Assembly (NCBI RefSeq): GCF_051106095.1
Contig: NC_135785.1
Span: 223,133,045-223,197,044, forward strand
Direction of reading: 5' to 3'
DNA from: Pogona vitticeps
Taxonomy: Eukaryota; Chordata; Lepidosauria; Squamata; Agamidae
Length of the DNA stretch: 64,000 nt
Shown here: in pieces, positions 52,501 to 57,365 of the stretch
Layout: each line of letters opens with the position of its first letter
Position numbering within the stretch: the stretch's first letter is position 1
Translations under genes and position numbers: made by a program
The notes under the pieces: generated by a model
Databases searched by the model: none
What the model was told of the DNA's origin: nothing
The model's input: the letters and a program-made list of their open reading frames with translations, nothing else

Positions 52501-52753
52501 ACTGTCAAAAGGTATAGGTCAGCTCTCCAAGAATTATTATTGATTTTTTATGATGTTTTATGCAGATGTTCCAGTTGAGGCAACCCCAGTGACAGTATTT
52601 TATCATGGCTGCATGGAAGTGAAAATTAATGATAAGCAGCTGGATTTGGATGAAGCCATCTCCAAAAAAAATGACATCAGATCACATTCATGTCCATTGC
52701 TCATAGAAGAAATGCACAGTTCGGAAGCCACTGATGTCCCTTCTGTTCATTAA
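9161..52753 (+). CDS. PROS1: PROS1, vitamin K-dependent protein S, complete 15-exon gene
   Basis: Protein S is a secreted plasma cofactor of activated protein C and of TFPI, and a ligand of the TAM receptors TYRO3 and MERTK. Coding exons: 9161-9239, 15333-15490, 18300-18324, 20583-20669, 28741-28863, 29009-29140, 30534-30659, 34394-34515, 40609-40727, 41359-41548, 42387-42554, 44777-44945, 47670-47821, 49918-50134, 52566-52753. They total 2055 nt, giving 684 residues plus stop; human has 676. All introns are GT-AG and the frame is unbroken. Domains (precursor residues): signal about 1-24, propeptide to 42, Gla 43-79, thrombin-sensitive loop 88-114, EGF1-4 about 117-284, then two laminin G domains. 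All 11 Gla-forming Glu residues are present. Exon sizes equal or nearly equal my recollection of human. GAS6 is excluded by the Cys-bounded thrombin-sensitive loop and closer residue identity. Odd points: Arg49 and Arg60 of the mature protein are replaced, and the C-terminal tail is longer. Confidence 0.97.
9240..12020 (+). other. PROS1: PROS1 intron 1, first part, largely unassigned
   Basis: No exon is supported. Near 11375-11455 a fragment (AAGTCCCAGAATCCTC, then CTGGGAGTTGCAGTCCAAC) resembles both arms of the short palindromic hAT-like family at 21809. Confidence 0.45.
12020..12165. repeat. GC-rich fold-back sequence in intron 1
   Basis: Two arms around a short loop near 12100-12115: GGGGGACCCCCAGGAGGTCT with CCAACGGCAGCGG is mirrored by CCGCTGCCATCGGAGACCTC with CCTGGGGTCCCC. 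A small outer inverted repeat, GTAGACCGG and CGGTCTAC, lies at about 12021-12043. Origin unknown. Confidence 0.75.
12680..13565 (-). mobile_element. BovB LINE remnant
   Basis: The plus strand reads as the complement of BovB: TCATGTCCAACTCTTCGTGA near 12705, ACGCCAGGCCCTCCTGTC near 12743, then reverse transcriptase sequence (the ATCTGCATATCGGAGGTTGT block near 13088 is the degraded active-site region). Interrupted by a partial TA-type MITE at about 13285-13393, with BovB resuming at 13396. Many frame changes. Confidence 0.88.
13285..13393. mobile_element. Partial MITE of the CAGTGGTGCC family inside BovB
   Basis: The right terminus GGGGCACAACTG is followed by TA. TTGCGATCGCAAAAACATTG is shared with the copies at 29340, 31004 and 47101. 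The left end is degraded. Confidence 0.7.
14320..14670. mobile_element. MITE with AATCCTGTT termini, long form
   Basis: Termini TGGCAGAATCCTGTT and CAACAGGATTTTGGCCA form an inverted repeat. The interior (CTAGGGCTCCCTTTTGCCCT and so on) matches the element at 57366-57738. The target duplication is not clear. Confidence 0.7.
15333..15490 (+). CDS. PROS1: PROS1 exon 2 (propeptide and Gla domain)
   Basis: 158 nt. It encodes propeptide [16 protein letters not shown], keeping Phe -16, Ala -10 and Leu -6 of the gamma-carboxylase recognition site and a furin-type RNRR cleavage site. The mature start is [17 protein letters not shown]. Glu at mature positions 6, 7, 14, 16, 19, 20, 25, 26, 29, 32 and 36 are all present, as is the Cys17-Cys22 disulfide pair. 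It ends in phase 0 at Pro-Glu-Thr before GTAAGA. Confidence 0.97.
15712..16108. mobile_element. hAT-like non-autonomous element with 8-bp duplication
   Basis: Termini CAGAGGTCCCCAACC and GTTGGGGACCGCTG, flanked by exact CTCTAAAG at 15704-15711 and 16109-16116. The CpG- and GCATG-rich interior gives spurious reading frames. Located in PROS1 intron 2. Confidence 0.93.
16117..18299 (+). other. PROS1: PROS1 intron 2, remainder unassigned
   Basis: No exon is supported. A short GA run lies at about 17197-17213. No recognisable element otherwise. Confidence 0.4.
18300..18324 (+). CDS. PROS1: PROS1 exon 3 (25-nt aromatic-stack microexon)
   Basis: Encodes DYFYPIYL plus one base, the hydrophobic/aromatic stack linking the Gla domain to the thrombin-sensitive loop (human DYFYPKYL). 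It is flanked by ACACAG and GTAAGT. The 25-nt length and phases 0 and 1 are typical of vitamin K-dependent proteins. It is too short for ORF-based gene finding and is easily missed. Confidence 0.95.
18577..18960. mobile_element. MITE of the CAGTGGTGCC family, TA target site
   Basis: Termini CAGTGGTGCCTCGCTTAGCG and CACTAAGCGAGGCACCATTG, flanked by TA at 18575-18576 and 18961-18962. Near-palindromic interior with repeated CTAAGCGA and GATCGC motifs. PROS1 intron 3. Confidence 0.92.
19021..19140. repeat. Pyrimidine-rich tract and (TCTG)n microsatellite
   Basis: CCCT-rich run followed by TCTA and about 11 TCTG units, then a GA run to about 19168. Confidence 0.95.
19595..20040 (-). mobile_element. 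L2-type LINE reverse transcriptase fragment
   Basis: Minus-strand reading gives [20 protein letters not shown] (near 20000), [13 protein letters not shown] (near 19930) and [20 protein letters not shown] (near 19740), the order of L2 reverse transcriptase motifs. Frames are broken by stops. PROS1 intron 3. Confidence 0.8.
20221..20364 (+). mobile_element. tRNA-derived SINE, ATG-tail family, copy 2
   Basis: Starts GCTGGATAGCTCAGTGGTTT, has GGAAGTTCAATTCTCCAC as B-box region and TTTGACAGGGGCTGGA, and ends GATGATGA. It lies 219 bp upstream of PROS1 exon 4. Confidence 0.88.
20583..20669 (+). CDS. PROS1: PROS1 exon 4 (thrombin-sensitive region)
   Basis: 87 nt, phases 1 and 1, flanked by TTGCAG and GTAAGC. 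It encodes a Cys47-Cys72 loop: [15 protein letters not shown], then [11 protein letters not shown]. The frame and both cysteines match human. Arg70 (thrombin site) is kept. Arg49 is Ala and Arg60 (factor Xa site) is Pro, while Arg appears at 52 and 57. This is the most diverged exon of the gene. Confidence 0.93.
21225..21345 (-). mobile_element. BovB LINE 3' fragment
   Basis: TTAGTCGTGTCCGACTCTTC, then ACGCCAGGCCCTCCTGTCTT and GGAGTTTGGTCAAATTCA: the complement of the BovB 3' end. PROS1 intron 4. Confidence 0.88.
21809..21951. mobile_element. Short palindromic hAT-like MITE with 8-bp duplication
   Basis: Arms TTCTTGGACTACAAATCACA and TCTGGGAGTTTTAATCCAAG mirror each other. Flanked by exact ATCTAAGG at 21801-21808 and 21952-21959. 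Related fragments lie near 4525, 11375, 33850, 39925 and 51590. Confidence 0.88.
22298..22610. repeat. Compound microsatellite (TACG/TACA)n and (GAAG)n
   Basis: Alternating TACG/TACA units at 22298-22461 include regular CAGTACATA interruptions. After about 35 bp of unique sequence come GAAG then GGGAA units to 22610. Long reading frames here are artefacts. PROS1 intron 4. Confidence 0.97.
22611..23693 (+). other. PROS1: PROS1 intron 4, unassigned stretch
   Basis: AT-rich, no exon or repeat I can name. Confidence 0.4.
23702..24086. mobile_element. hAT-like non-autonomous element with 8-bp duplication
   Basis: Starts CGGCAGCCCCCAACC and ends with a diverged GACGACCTCTG terminus. Flanked by exact CCTTAGGG at 23694-23701 and 24087-24094. 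The GCATG/CACCCC-rich interior resembles 15712-16108. Confidence 0.9.
24095..24920 (+). other. PROS1: PROS1 intron 4, unassigned stretch
   Basis: No exon is supported and no repeat is recognised. Confidence 0.4.
24921..25090. repeat. (TAG/TAA)n microsatellite and a dispersed repeat tail
   Basis: TAG units grade into TAATAA to about 24990. Then comes CAAGTCAGTTTGAG..ACAGAAGTGATTTACCATTC, which also occurs in related form at 62757-62860 and 62940-63040. Family not identified. Confidence 0.7.
25128..25203 (+). mobile_element. L2 LINE 3' end with (AAAT)n tail
   Basis: TTGTAAGCCGCCCAGAGACC, TTTGGGTAGTGTGGGC, then AAATAAATAAAT. It is nearly identical to the 3' end of the long L2 copy at about 28404-28455. 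Confidence 0.85.
25897..26145. mobile_element. Tigger/pogo-like MITE, TA target site, copy 1
   Basis: Termini CAGTAGGACCTCCTTATTCA and GTGGATACCACAGTCCTACTG-type complement, flanked by TA at 25895-25896 and 26146-26147. The interior has GATTCACTTATCCGCTG. PROS1 intron 4. Confidence 0.85.
26386..28519 (+). mobile_element. L2 LINE, long 5'-truncated copy
   Basis: Runs from the linker after the endonuclease ([20 protein letters not shown] near 26600) through reverse transcriptase: [20 protein letters not shown] near 26970, [19 protein letters not shown] near 27190, [19 protein letters not shown] near 27370, QQYADDTQL near 27462 and [19 protein letters not shown] near 27560. The YADD active site is intact. 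At least one frame change (26914-26945) and stops at 27427 and 27988 break it. The 3' end has TTGTAAACCGCCCAGAGACC and a (TAAG)n tail at about 28450-28519. It lies in PROS1 intron 4, same strand as the gene, ending about 220 bp before exon 5. Confidence 0.93.
28741..28863 (+). CDS. PROS1: PROS1 exon 5 (EGF1)
   Basis: 123 nt after a long pyrimidine tract ending TTCAG. It encodes a six-Cys EGF domain containing [26 protein letters not shown] and [10 protein letters not shown]. Asp95 sits in the CxDxxxx[FY]xCxC pattern for beta-hydroxylation. It ends in phase 1 before GTACAG. Confidence 0.97.
29009..29140 (+). CDS. PROS1: PROS1 exon 6 (EGF2)
   Basis: 132 nt, phases 1 and 1, only 145 bp after exon 5. 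It encodes a calcium-binding EGF domain opening DINEC, with [12 protein letters not shown] matching the Asn beta-hydroxylation pattern. The donor is GTAAGA. Confidence 0.97.
29340..29686. mobile_element. MITE of the CAGTGGTGCC family, TA target site
   Basis: Left end TAGTGGTGCCCCGCG, right end GCACCACTG, flanked by TA at 29338-29339 and 29687-29688. The interior has AACAGCTGATCGGCGG. PROS1 intron 6. Confidence 0.85.
30534..30659 (+). CDS. PROS1: PROS1 exon 7 (EGF3)
   Basis: 126 nt, phases 1 and 1. It opens DRNEC (human DVDEC), so the calcium-site acid is conservatively Asn, and contains [17 protein letters not shown]. The donor is GTACAA. Confidence 0.96.
31004..31433. mobile_element. MITE of the CAGTGGTGCC family, TA target site
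   Basis: Left end CAGTCGTGCCCCGC, right end GCGACGCACCACTG, flanked by TA at 31002-31003 and 31434-31435. Contains TTTGCGATCGCAAAACGATG. PROS1 intron 7. Confidence 0.88.
31436..33488 (+). other. PROS1: PROS1 intron 7, unassigned stretch
   Basis: A degenerate GACTCGACTCAGAC-type repeated motif lies near 31625-31710. No exon or named repeat otherwise. Confidence 0.4.
33489..33612. mobile_element. Partial MITE of the AATCCTGTTG family
   Basis: Starts GCTGGAATCCTGTTGCTTGG and shares CAACTAGAGTATGC and GGAGGAGTTGACTCACC-type interior with the 44292 and 57742 copies. The right terminus is missing. Confidence 0.6.
34121..34360 (+). mobile_element. tRNA-derived squamate SINE next to exon 8
   Basis: A-box-like GTGGCACAGTGATTAAACTG, B-box-like GGGTTCAGTCCCAGG, then GGGCAATGTGTAGCCT and the end GGCGGTATATAAGCGACA. 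Same family as 43294-43546. It ends about 33 bp before the exon 8 acceptor. Confidence 0.88.
34394..34515 (+). CDS. PROS1: PROS1 exon 8 (EGF4)
   Basis: 122 nt, phase 1 in and phase 0 out. It encodes [14 protein letters not shown] and [18 protein letters not shown], the high-affinity calcium-binding EGF domain. The acceptor TTCACTGCAG lies about 33 bp after the end of a SINE. The donor is GTAAAG. Confidence 0.97.
34516..38425 (+). other. PROS1: PROS1 intron 8, first 3.9 kb, nothing recognised
   Basis: AT-rich intronic sequence. No exon on either strand is supported. A short GGGAGTTATAGTCCA remnant lies near 37976. Confidence 0.45.
38431..38537. mobile_element. Diverged Tigger/pogo-like MITE fragment
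   Basis: CAGTACTGTGGTGTCCAATT at the left and GGATATCACAGTCCTACTA at the right, with GCGAATAAGTGAA inside. This is a shortened relative of 25897-26145. Confidence 0.6.
38538..40180 (+). other. PROS1: PROS1 intron 8, later part, unassigned
   Basis: No exon is supported. A fragment near 39930-39965 (CACCCAGGATGCTAGGAATT, then GTAGTTTTAGTCC) resembles the short palindromic hAT-like family. Confidence 0.4.
40184..40378 (+). mobile_element. tRNA-derived SINE, third family
   Basis: GTTGTAGTGGACAGAGTGAG, then GGCCTGGGTTCAAATCC (B-box), CAGCCATGGAAACTCACTGG, and a tail GTTGGTTCCAACTTGACAGC with AACAACAAC. This resembles CORE-type SINEs carrying an RTE-like tail. It lies about 230 bp before exon 9. 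Confidence 0.75.
40609..40727 (+). CDS. PROS1: PROS1 exon 9 (start of laminin G 1)
   Basis: 119 nt, ending in phase 2. It encodes [20 protein letters not shown] and continues through a beta strand to RLPEVT. It is one codon longer than human, from an extra residue in GIPVLYLRF compared with GVVLYLKF. The acceptor is TTTCTAG and the donor GTAAGT. Confidence 0.95.
41359..41548 (+). CDS. PROS1: PROS1 exon 10 (laminin G 1)
   Basis: 190 nt. It encodes [20 protein letters not shown], then [20 protein letters not shown], ending NDGLWHM. These are core strands of the first SHBG-like domain, closely matching human. The donor is GTGAGC, phase 0. Confidence 0.97.
41782..42021. mobile_element. Tigger/pogo-like MITE, TA target site, copy 2
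   Basis: CAATAGGACTACAATATCCA at the left and GTGGATCCTACTG at the right, flanked by TA at 41780-41781 and 42022-42023. Shares GTGAACACTATGCATAGCAT with the 42892 copy. PROS1 intron 10. Confidence 0.87.
42387..42554 (+). CDS. PROS1: PROS1 exon 11 (laminin G 1)
   Basis: 168 nt, phase 0 at both ends. It encodes [20 protein letters not shown] and ends [13 protein letters not shown]. The acceptor is AATATAG and the donor GTAATT. Confidence 0.96.
42892..43236. mobile_element. Tigger/pogo-like MITE, TA target site, copy 3
   Basis: GAGTAGGAACCCTGTATCCG at the left and GGGGGTCCTACTG at the right, flanked by TA at 42890-42891 and 43237-43238. PROS1 intron 11. Confidence 0.87.
43294..43546 (+). mobile_element. 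tRNA-derived squamate SINE, copy 2
   Basis: GTGCAGTGGTTAAACTAGTG, GGGGTTCAATCCCAGG, GGGCAATGTGTAGCCTGC, GGGGCGGTATATAAGCAGCA, and a GCTTTTGCTTTGCTTTG tail. Aligns throughout with 34121-34360. Confidence 0.92.
44292..44447. mobile_element. Palindromic MITE with TGGCTGAAATCCTGTTG termini
   Basis: Termini TGGCTGAAATCCTGTTG and CAGCAGGATTTCAGCCA, with the arms mirrored across about 155 bp (GGTAGGGCCATTGA against TCAAATGGGCTTACC). Short form of a family also at 57742. PROS1 intron 11. Confidence 0.85.
44777..44945 (+). CDS. PROS1: PROS1 exon 12 (laminin G 1/2 junction)
   Basis: 169 nt, ending in phase 1. It encodes [18 protein letters not shown], then [20 protein letters not shown]. This includes the conserved Cys that closes domain 1 and the start of domain 2. 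The last codon joins exon 13 to give NDS, an N-glycosylation sequon near human Asn458. Confidence 0.97.
45893..46291. mobile_element. MITE of the CAGTGGTGCC family, TA target site
   Basis: CAGTGGTGCCCCGCTTGACA at the left and TCAAGTGGGGCACCACTA at the right, flanked by TA at 45891-45892 and 46292-46293. PROS1 intron 12. Confidence 0.9.
46495..46765. other. GC-rich block in intron 12, origin unknown
   Basis: An isolated GC- and CpG-rich segment in AT-rich DNA, preceded by (TAA)n. It contains a donor-like GGACAG then GTGAGT near 46734. It could be a fragment of an unrecognised repeat or a cryptic exon. Confidence 0.4.
47101..47522. mobile_element. MITE of the CAGTGGTGCC family, TA target site
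   Basis: CAGTGGTGCCTCGCTTGGGA at the left and AAGCGGGCACGACTG at the right, flanked by TA at 47099-47100 and 47523-47524. Only about 150 bp before PROS1 exon 13. Confidence 0.9.
47670..47821 (+). CDS. PROS1: PROS1 exon 13 (laminin G 2)
   Basis: 152 nt, phase 1 in and phase 0 out. It encodes [20 protein letters not shown], then [20 protein letters not shown]. The NIT sequon matches human Asn468; human Asn489 has no equivalent because NNT is DET here. The acceptor is ACACAG and the donor GTAGTC. Confidence 0.95.
47822..49570 (+). other. PROS1: PROS1 intron 13, unassigned stretch
   Basis: No exon or repeat is recognised apart from the BovB end that follows. Confidence 0.4.
49577..49840 (+). 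mobile_element. BovB LINE 3' end
   Basis: Reads [12 protein letters not shown]-like sequence (CTGAGGCTTCAATACTTTGG), then ACAGGAGGGCCTGGCGTGCT, GTCACAAAGAGTTGGACATG and a CAACAACAA tail. It ends 78 bp before exon 14. Confidence 0.92.
49918..50134 (+). CDS. PROS1: PROS1 exon 14 (laminin G 2)
   Basis: 217 nt (72 codons plus 1), three codons shorter than human. It encodes [20 protein letters not shown] and ends TYLGGIP. The middle is poorly conserved, as is usual for this exon. The acceptor is TTCCCAG and the donor GTAAAT. Confidence 0.93.
50135..51039 (+). other. PROS1: PROS1 intron 14, unassigned first part
   Basis: No exon or repeat is recognised. Confidence 0.4.
51040..51255 (+). mobile_element. 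CR1 LINE 3' end
   Basis: GAATATCAGGAAAAACATCC, TAACCGTTAGAGCAGT, TGAGGTATTCAAAAG and GAACTCCATTATTCTATG follow the order of CR1 3' sequence. It is the opposite orientation of the copy at 59995-60535. Confidence 0.82.
51590..51821. mobile_element. Short hAT-like MITE split by a SINE
   Basis: The left arm TTTTTGGACTACAACTGGCC with TGCACAGCTAATGG and the right arm GAGATCCAAGATTGGGAAGC are separated by the SINE at about 51634-51790. Confidence 0.65.
51634..51790 (+). mobile_element. tRNA-derived SINE, ATG-tail family, copy 3
   Basis: GCTGGATAGCTCTGTGGTTT, GGGAATTGAATTCCCCAC, TTTGACAGGAGCTGGACT, and a tail ending ATGATGAT. Confidence 0.88.
51822..52565 (+). other. PROS1: PROS1 intron 14, unassigned end
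   Basis: No exon or repeat is recognised. Confidence 0.4.
52566..52753 (+). CDS. PROS1: PROS1 exon 15 (C-terminus and stop)
   Basis: 188 nt including TAA at 52751-52753. It encodes [20 protein letters not shown] and [10 protein letters not shown], the conserved end of laminin G 2. A tail follows that is unlike human: [19 protein letters not shown] in place of PSVWKKTKNS. Confidence 0.96.
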
Positions 52754-53005
52754 TCTCTCATAGGAAAATCCAAATTGTTTTTGCACAAAATGGATAAAGA
52801 CACAGAGATTGAACTATAAAAATGCTGTTTTGTAATTATCATTTTCCACTATAAAGGGACCATGCGAAGATTAAGCTGCTGTCAAAATAGTGTCATTTAT
52901 AACATTTCAACATTTTTTAGTTGAATAGTTTACTTAACAACCGTACACTTCACATTTTATATTTTACGTATCTTTGACAATAAAACTACCCATACACTTG
53001 TACTC
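52754..53005 (+). other. PROS1: PROS1 3' UTR with polyadenylation signal
   Basis: AT-rich sequence follows the stop. A canonical AATAAA lies at 52979-52984, with a GT-rich stretch (CTGTTGTGGTTGC) about 40 bp downstream, as expected for a cleavage site near 53000. The exact cleavage point is inferred. Confidence 0.75.
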
Positions 53006-54426
53006 ATTTTGATATCTTGGTTCTGATCTGTTGTGGTTGCAGAAAGAGGGCACTGAAGCAATGAATCAAGGTGCTCGATGTTTAGAAAGAAGAGCTTTAT
53101 ACAAAGATCCTATGAAAAGATACAGGTTTACACTGTTAGATGTTACCACCTATTCAGTGGCTACCCTGTCATACTATCTTACACCAGTGTTTCAAGAGCT
53201 TATGACTACAGACAGGCAACAGTGCCATAAATCTTTAGGGACACAGCATCGATGAGACAATCCTTGAAGAATGTTCAATAACTAAACAGTCATATTAAAT
53301 GGATCAAATCTCACTCCCATAGCAAACATCAGCTACAGCCACCAAATTACAATTTCTACTGTCAAACACTTCATATAACCAACTAAGCTAAAAACATTAC
53401 CTTTTATTATATATTTCAGCATGATATATACACAAAGAGGTGTATTTGACCTATTGGGCTAATTAAAAGTCTACTATTTCTTGTCTATGAAGGAATTCCA
53501 TTATTATGCTTCAGCACTAGGATGATAATACAGTATTTGAAGATTATCATGGCATCACCTATTGGAGACCAGCATTGAGATTTGCCTGGTATTGTTTATA
53601 TCTCCTCAACACATGACCTCTCCTTTAGTTAAGTATCTTCAGGCCAAGTCCAACTAGAAGACTTCCATACAGTTTGAAATTAGCACTGTGCTGTGAATGA
53701 TAATAAGTCATGGTAATTACAACATTGACTACCAGTAGGATTTACAATACATACTGGATAATGTTCATGAACTGATCCTAGACACACTCATTCCATAAAA
53801 ATCAGCAAGCCTTTTAGAGGAATAAATATGTTTAGGATTATAATACCAGAACTACATGATCTGGCACTATCATTCGAAATGGATATCTAACATTTCAAAT
53901 GGAAATTGCTCAAGATTCGTGTCCCAGCTTTAGAAATCTACCCAAACCACTTTAAACATTTGAACCTAACTACATATACTTAGATCAAGGACTGAACTTT
54001 GGCCAAGAAAAATCACTTCCAAGGGAGTGTGCGCACAATCACGGTTGTAAAAAGAAGGCCTCAAGCTAGCTAATACCTTGATCTTAAAGCACAGACAGTT
54101 TTATTTCATGTTATGCATGTTGCAATTTTCACGATTCCGGTAAGTATCCTCTCATTTTTTCAAGTCAAAACCATAACCCATGCATAAGATATATGCGAAG
54201 ATGCAGAGATTCTGCTGCATAGTTCTTTGTAGAAGCTTGATGCATTAAACCAGTCTAAGTGCTTTGACAGTTTGACACAGAGGTGCCAGGGAAAATCCTA
54301 AACAGGCAGAGATAAATGGAGTGGCAAGTGGTGTGTACGTGTCTTCACATTTTGTGGATTTCTCTAGAGTTTTCCAGGACTGGAATGAATCGTACACAAC
54401 TCATAGGAAAGATCTACTTTGCTAAT
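53006..54426. other. Downstream of PROS1, nothing recognised
   Basis: AT-rich intergenic sequence. A 74-codon open frame at 53031-53255 resembles no family I know and lacks a supporting splice or conservation signal. Confidence 0.4.
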
Positions 54427-54716
54427 CTGTGGCATAAGCAACCTTTTCCAAACCGCAGACCGGTTGGGGGAGCGGGGTCCATATGTGGGGAGGTGGGGCA
54501 CCCCCCACACTCGTGGATGGGCGGAGTGTGCTTGCAGATGGGCAGGGCACACTTTCAAGCGTGTGGGTACACAAGGCACCTGTGTGTGTAGGTGGGCAGG
54601 CTGGGCATGCATGGGGGAGTGCATGAAGGTGGGGTGGGAGATCTGTCTCCTTAGACCAGTCCTGCCAGCTCACAGACTGGCACCAGGCTGCAGACCGGGG
54701 GTTGGGGGACCCCTGC
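54427..54716. mobile_element. hAT-like non-autonomous element, diverged ends
   Basis: AACCTTTTCCAAACCGCAGA at the left and GGTTGGGGGACCCCTG at the right, with the same CACACGTGG/GCATG-rich interior as 23702-24086. The flanking 8-mers do not match clearly. Confidence 0.75.
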
Positions 54717-55009
54717 ACTATACCACACTGGGAATTAGTGGCAATCCACTATAGCAGTTTATGCTGCTGCACATGCATCTGCATAAAAAATTAATGGAAT
54801 ATTTACTAAACCAATTTTAACAATTCTGTTTCATTGCCTTATGGATATTTGGTATAATGTAAAAATACATTTACAAAAGTGTCAATTCTGTTCTACCTTA
54901 AAGAATAATAATGAAGGAGATTCTACCTTTTTCCTCTATTGTCCTTGATATTAGACATAGGGATGAATATAAAAATGAATAGGGATCTTCAAGAAATATC
55001 TCTGATTTG

Positions 55010-55500
55010 TCAGATATTTGTTGCTTCATATTCTGGGTCCAGAGGCCCCGACGAATACGAAGCAACGTATATAACCTATTTATATTCACCCCTTTGTTTC
55101 GTATCTGCTGTTCCTCAGGGGCATAAGCAGAGAGGGGTTTTCCTTTTGAGTAGCTTGCTACAGCCTGTCTGAAGGGAATCCCACCCCCGGGGCTGGCGGA
55201 TGGCCCCACGGCATCAGAAGAGGAGGAAAAGGGGGATTAAAGGGATTCCCCAGCCCCGCTGCCTTTCCAAAGACAGTCGGGCTGGGGGATCACTTTGACC
55301 CCGCTTTGATCCCTTCTCTCCTCTTCCTATGCTGCACAGCATAGGATGGCTGTGGGGGCTGGGGCTTTTTGTTTTTTATTGTTTTTTAGATAGTCACACA
55401 GTCTGTCTAAAAAAAAAAAAGACCTGAAGAACTGATTAATTGATTCGTTGTTTGTCGGGCAGCTGGACGGTCAATTCATGGTGCTTTGACCTGATCTCTG
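55010..55500. repeat. Possible old palindromic element
   Basis: TTGCTTCATATTC is mirrored by GACGAATACGAAGCAA at 55020-55065. GATTCGTTGTTTGTCGGG at about 55443 repeats the same theme. The middle (55180-55350) is GC-rich. It could be a degraded DNA transposon. Confidence 0.4.
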
Positions 55501-55969
55501 CTTGATATTGTTAATAATGATGTTTTTTTTAAAAATCATAGGGCCCTCCGTATACAAGATGTTTCACAAAGAATGAGAGGGTAATGCCATTCTAACCAGT
55601 CAAGAAATAGGTGGCTCTATCTTTTGCCTGCAGTCTGGAATAAAGATGTCACTTTGATAGAAAAGCATGTGTTAGCCCAAACTGGTGGTTGGAATTCTAG
55701 TATAAGTATTCCTACCAGGGGGGCTTTTTAACAGTTGCACTATGAATTCTTTACAATACACAGCTGAGGAATATTAACTGAGAACCATGCAGTTTACAGG
55801 GAAAGAGATGAACAGCTGCTAAAGGACTTCACTATAAGTTCATATGAGTACATTCAGCACTGCATGACTTGTTGCATCTTTTTACTGTGACTAGTTTTCT
55901 AGTGGCAGATGGGAAGATGCGGTCATAGGCCACAGCTTCTTCATTCTTGTTATAAAAGATTAAGTGTAA
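55501..55969. other. Intergenic, nothing recognised
   Basis: No exon or repeat assigned. Confidence 0.4.
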
Positions 55970-56146
55970 TGGCTGAAATCCTATTGCAGAGTTCTGCAAA
56001 AGGAAGCGAATTACCTCCAGTTAAGAAATATCCAGTCATGTGACTTGGCGTGCAACAGGTAATACCTACAGAGATTTCTTAACTTATAGCAATTTGTTTC
56101 CAAAAGTTTGGTCTTTTATGTAACTATGCAACAGGATTTCAGCCCA
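55970..56146. mobile_element. MITE of the AATCCTGTTG family
   Basis: TGGCTGAAATCCTATTG at the left and CAACAGGATTTCAGCCCA at the right. The interior diverges from the 44292 copy. Confidence 0.7.
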
Positions 56147-57365
56147 TGCATGGCTAAAAGGTGGTGTGGGTGGGAGTGACTGACTAGCTTTAACCAAATT
56201 ATTGTGTCAATCTAACCCATCAGGGTTGTTGTGGTGATGGAAAACACACCAGTTTCTACTCTTTAGAGAAAAACGGGGGCTACTCTTACTTCTGTCTGTC
56301 TAGCTCTGTGTCCTCCACAGTTTTCTCTAAAGAAAAGGAATAATAATGAATCACAATCATTATGCAGTAACAATGCAACTCTATACATGTCTGAGAACAA
56401 GAGTGGATGATAACTTTTGTTAGACCATTGAAATCACACAGAGAAGTTTTTGAGTCATGCAGGACTCTACATCAAGCTAGGCATTACGGAACTGGAGGGC
56501 TGTAGAACAAATGCAACAATTTCCAAAATCATCTAGGCCAGATGCTGTTTCTCTTGCCAATTCCAAAATGGAGTCTCCATCTTTATTAGATCAGCTTGAG
56601 GAAGTAGGTTATAGATTCTGTCTCAGATGATACCGATTTTATTTTCTTTTTCTGAGAAGTCAAAGGGCTGCCAGTCACTCAGCATCCTCCTGTTTTTCTA
56701 TGCTACTCACAACAGGCATACTTCAGTTACGTATAAGATGACAGCCTGAAAGTTGATATGTAAGTTGTTATTAAACATGTAAGAGAGTTATAAGATGAGA
56801 GAGAGAGAGAGAGAAGCATATTTTTCATATGCTTCTGCATTTTAAATTCGATGCTGTGCAACTGGAAACCAGAAGATGGAGCTGAATGACTGCAAGAATT
56901 CAGCACAAATAAAATTAATCACTTAAGAATAATTTTTCTAAGTACCAGAATCTTTCATCCAGGCAAGTACTATATTTTTAAAACAGAAAGAACCCACAAG
57001 TCCATGTAATCCAGTATTTCATATTACAGTATAGTTCTTTGGATTTCCAGAATCAGTGAGTTTAAACTAATCATTTTACTTCCTTGCCTTTTAGACCCCA
57101 GTCCACCAGAAAAATGTCCTGTTCAAGTTCCCTCACTGGGCAAAAATGCCCAGTTGTGAAGCTTTCATTTCACTGACGCTTGTGGATTGTGCCCATATTT
57201 ATTCCTTGATGTTAAGAAGGTGTTTATTGGTATTGATTTGACAGGTAAACATGCTTCCACAATGTGTCTTCTGCTTACTGTTTACTTTTATGCTTTTAAT
57301 TAGCCTAGTCTGCAGTAGTACATTTTAAATACATATTGCAAAAATTAGATGCCCTTTGAACATAG
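56147..57365. other. Intergenic, nothing recognised
   Basis: Short (GA)n run near 56797-56813. No exon supported. Confidence 0.4.

Noticed and set aside
53031-53255. 74-codon open frame just after PROS1
   Set aside because: No recognisable motif, no signal peptide and AT-rich codon use. Consistent with chance.
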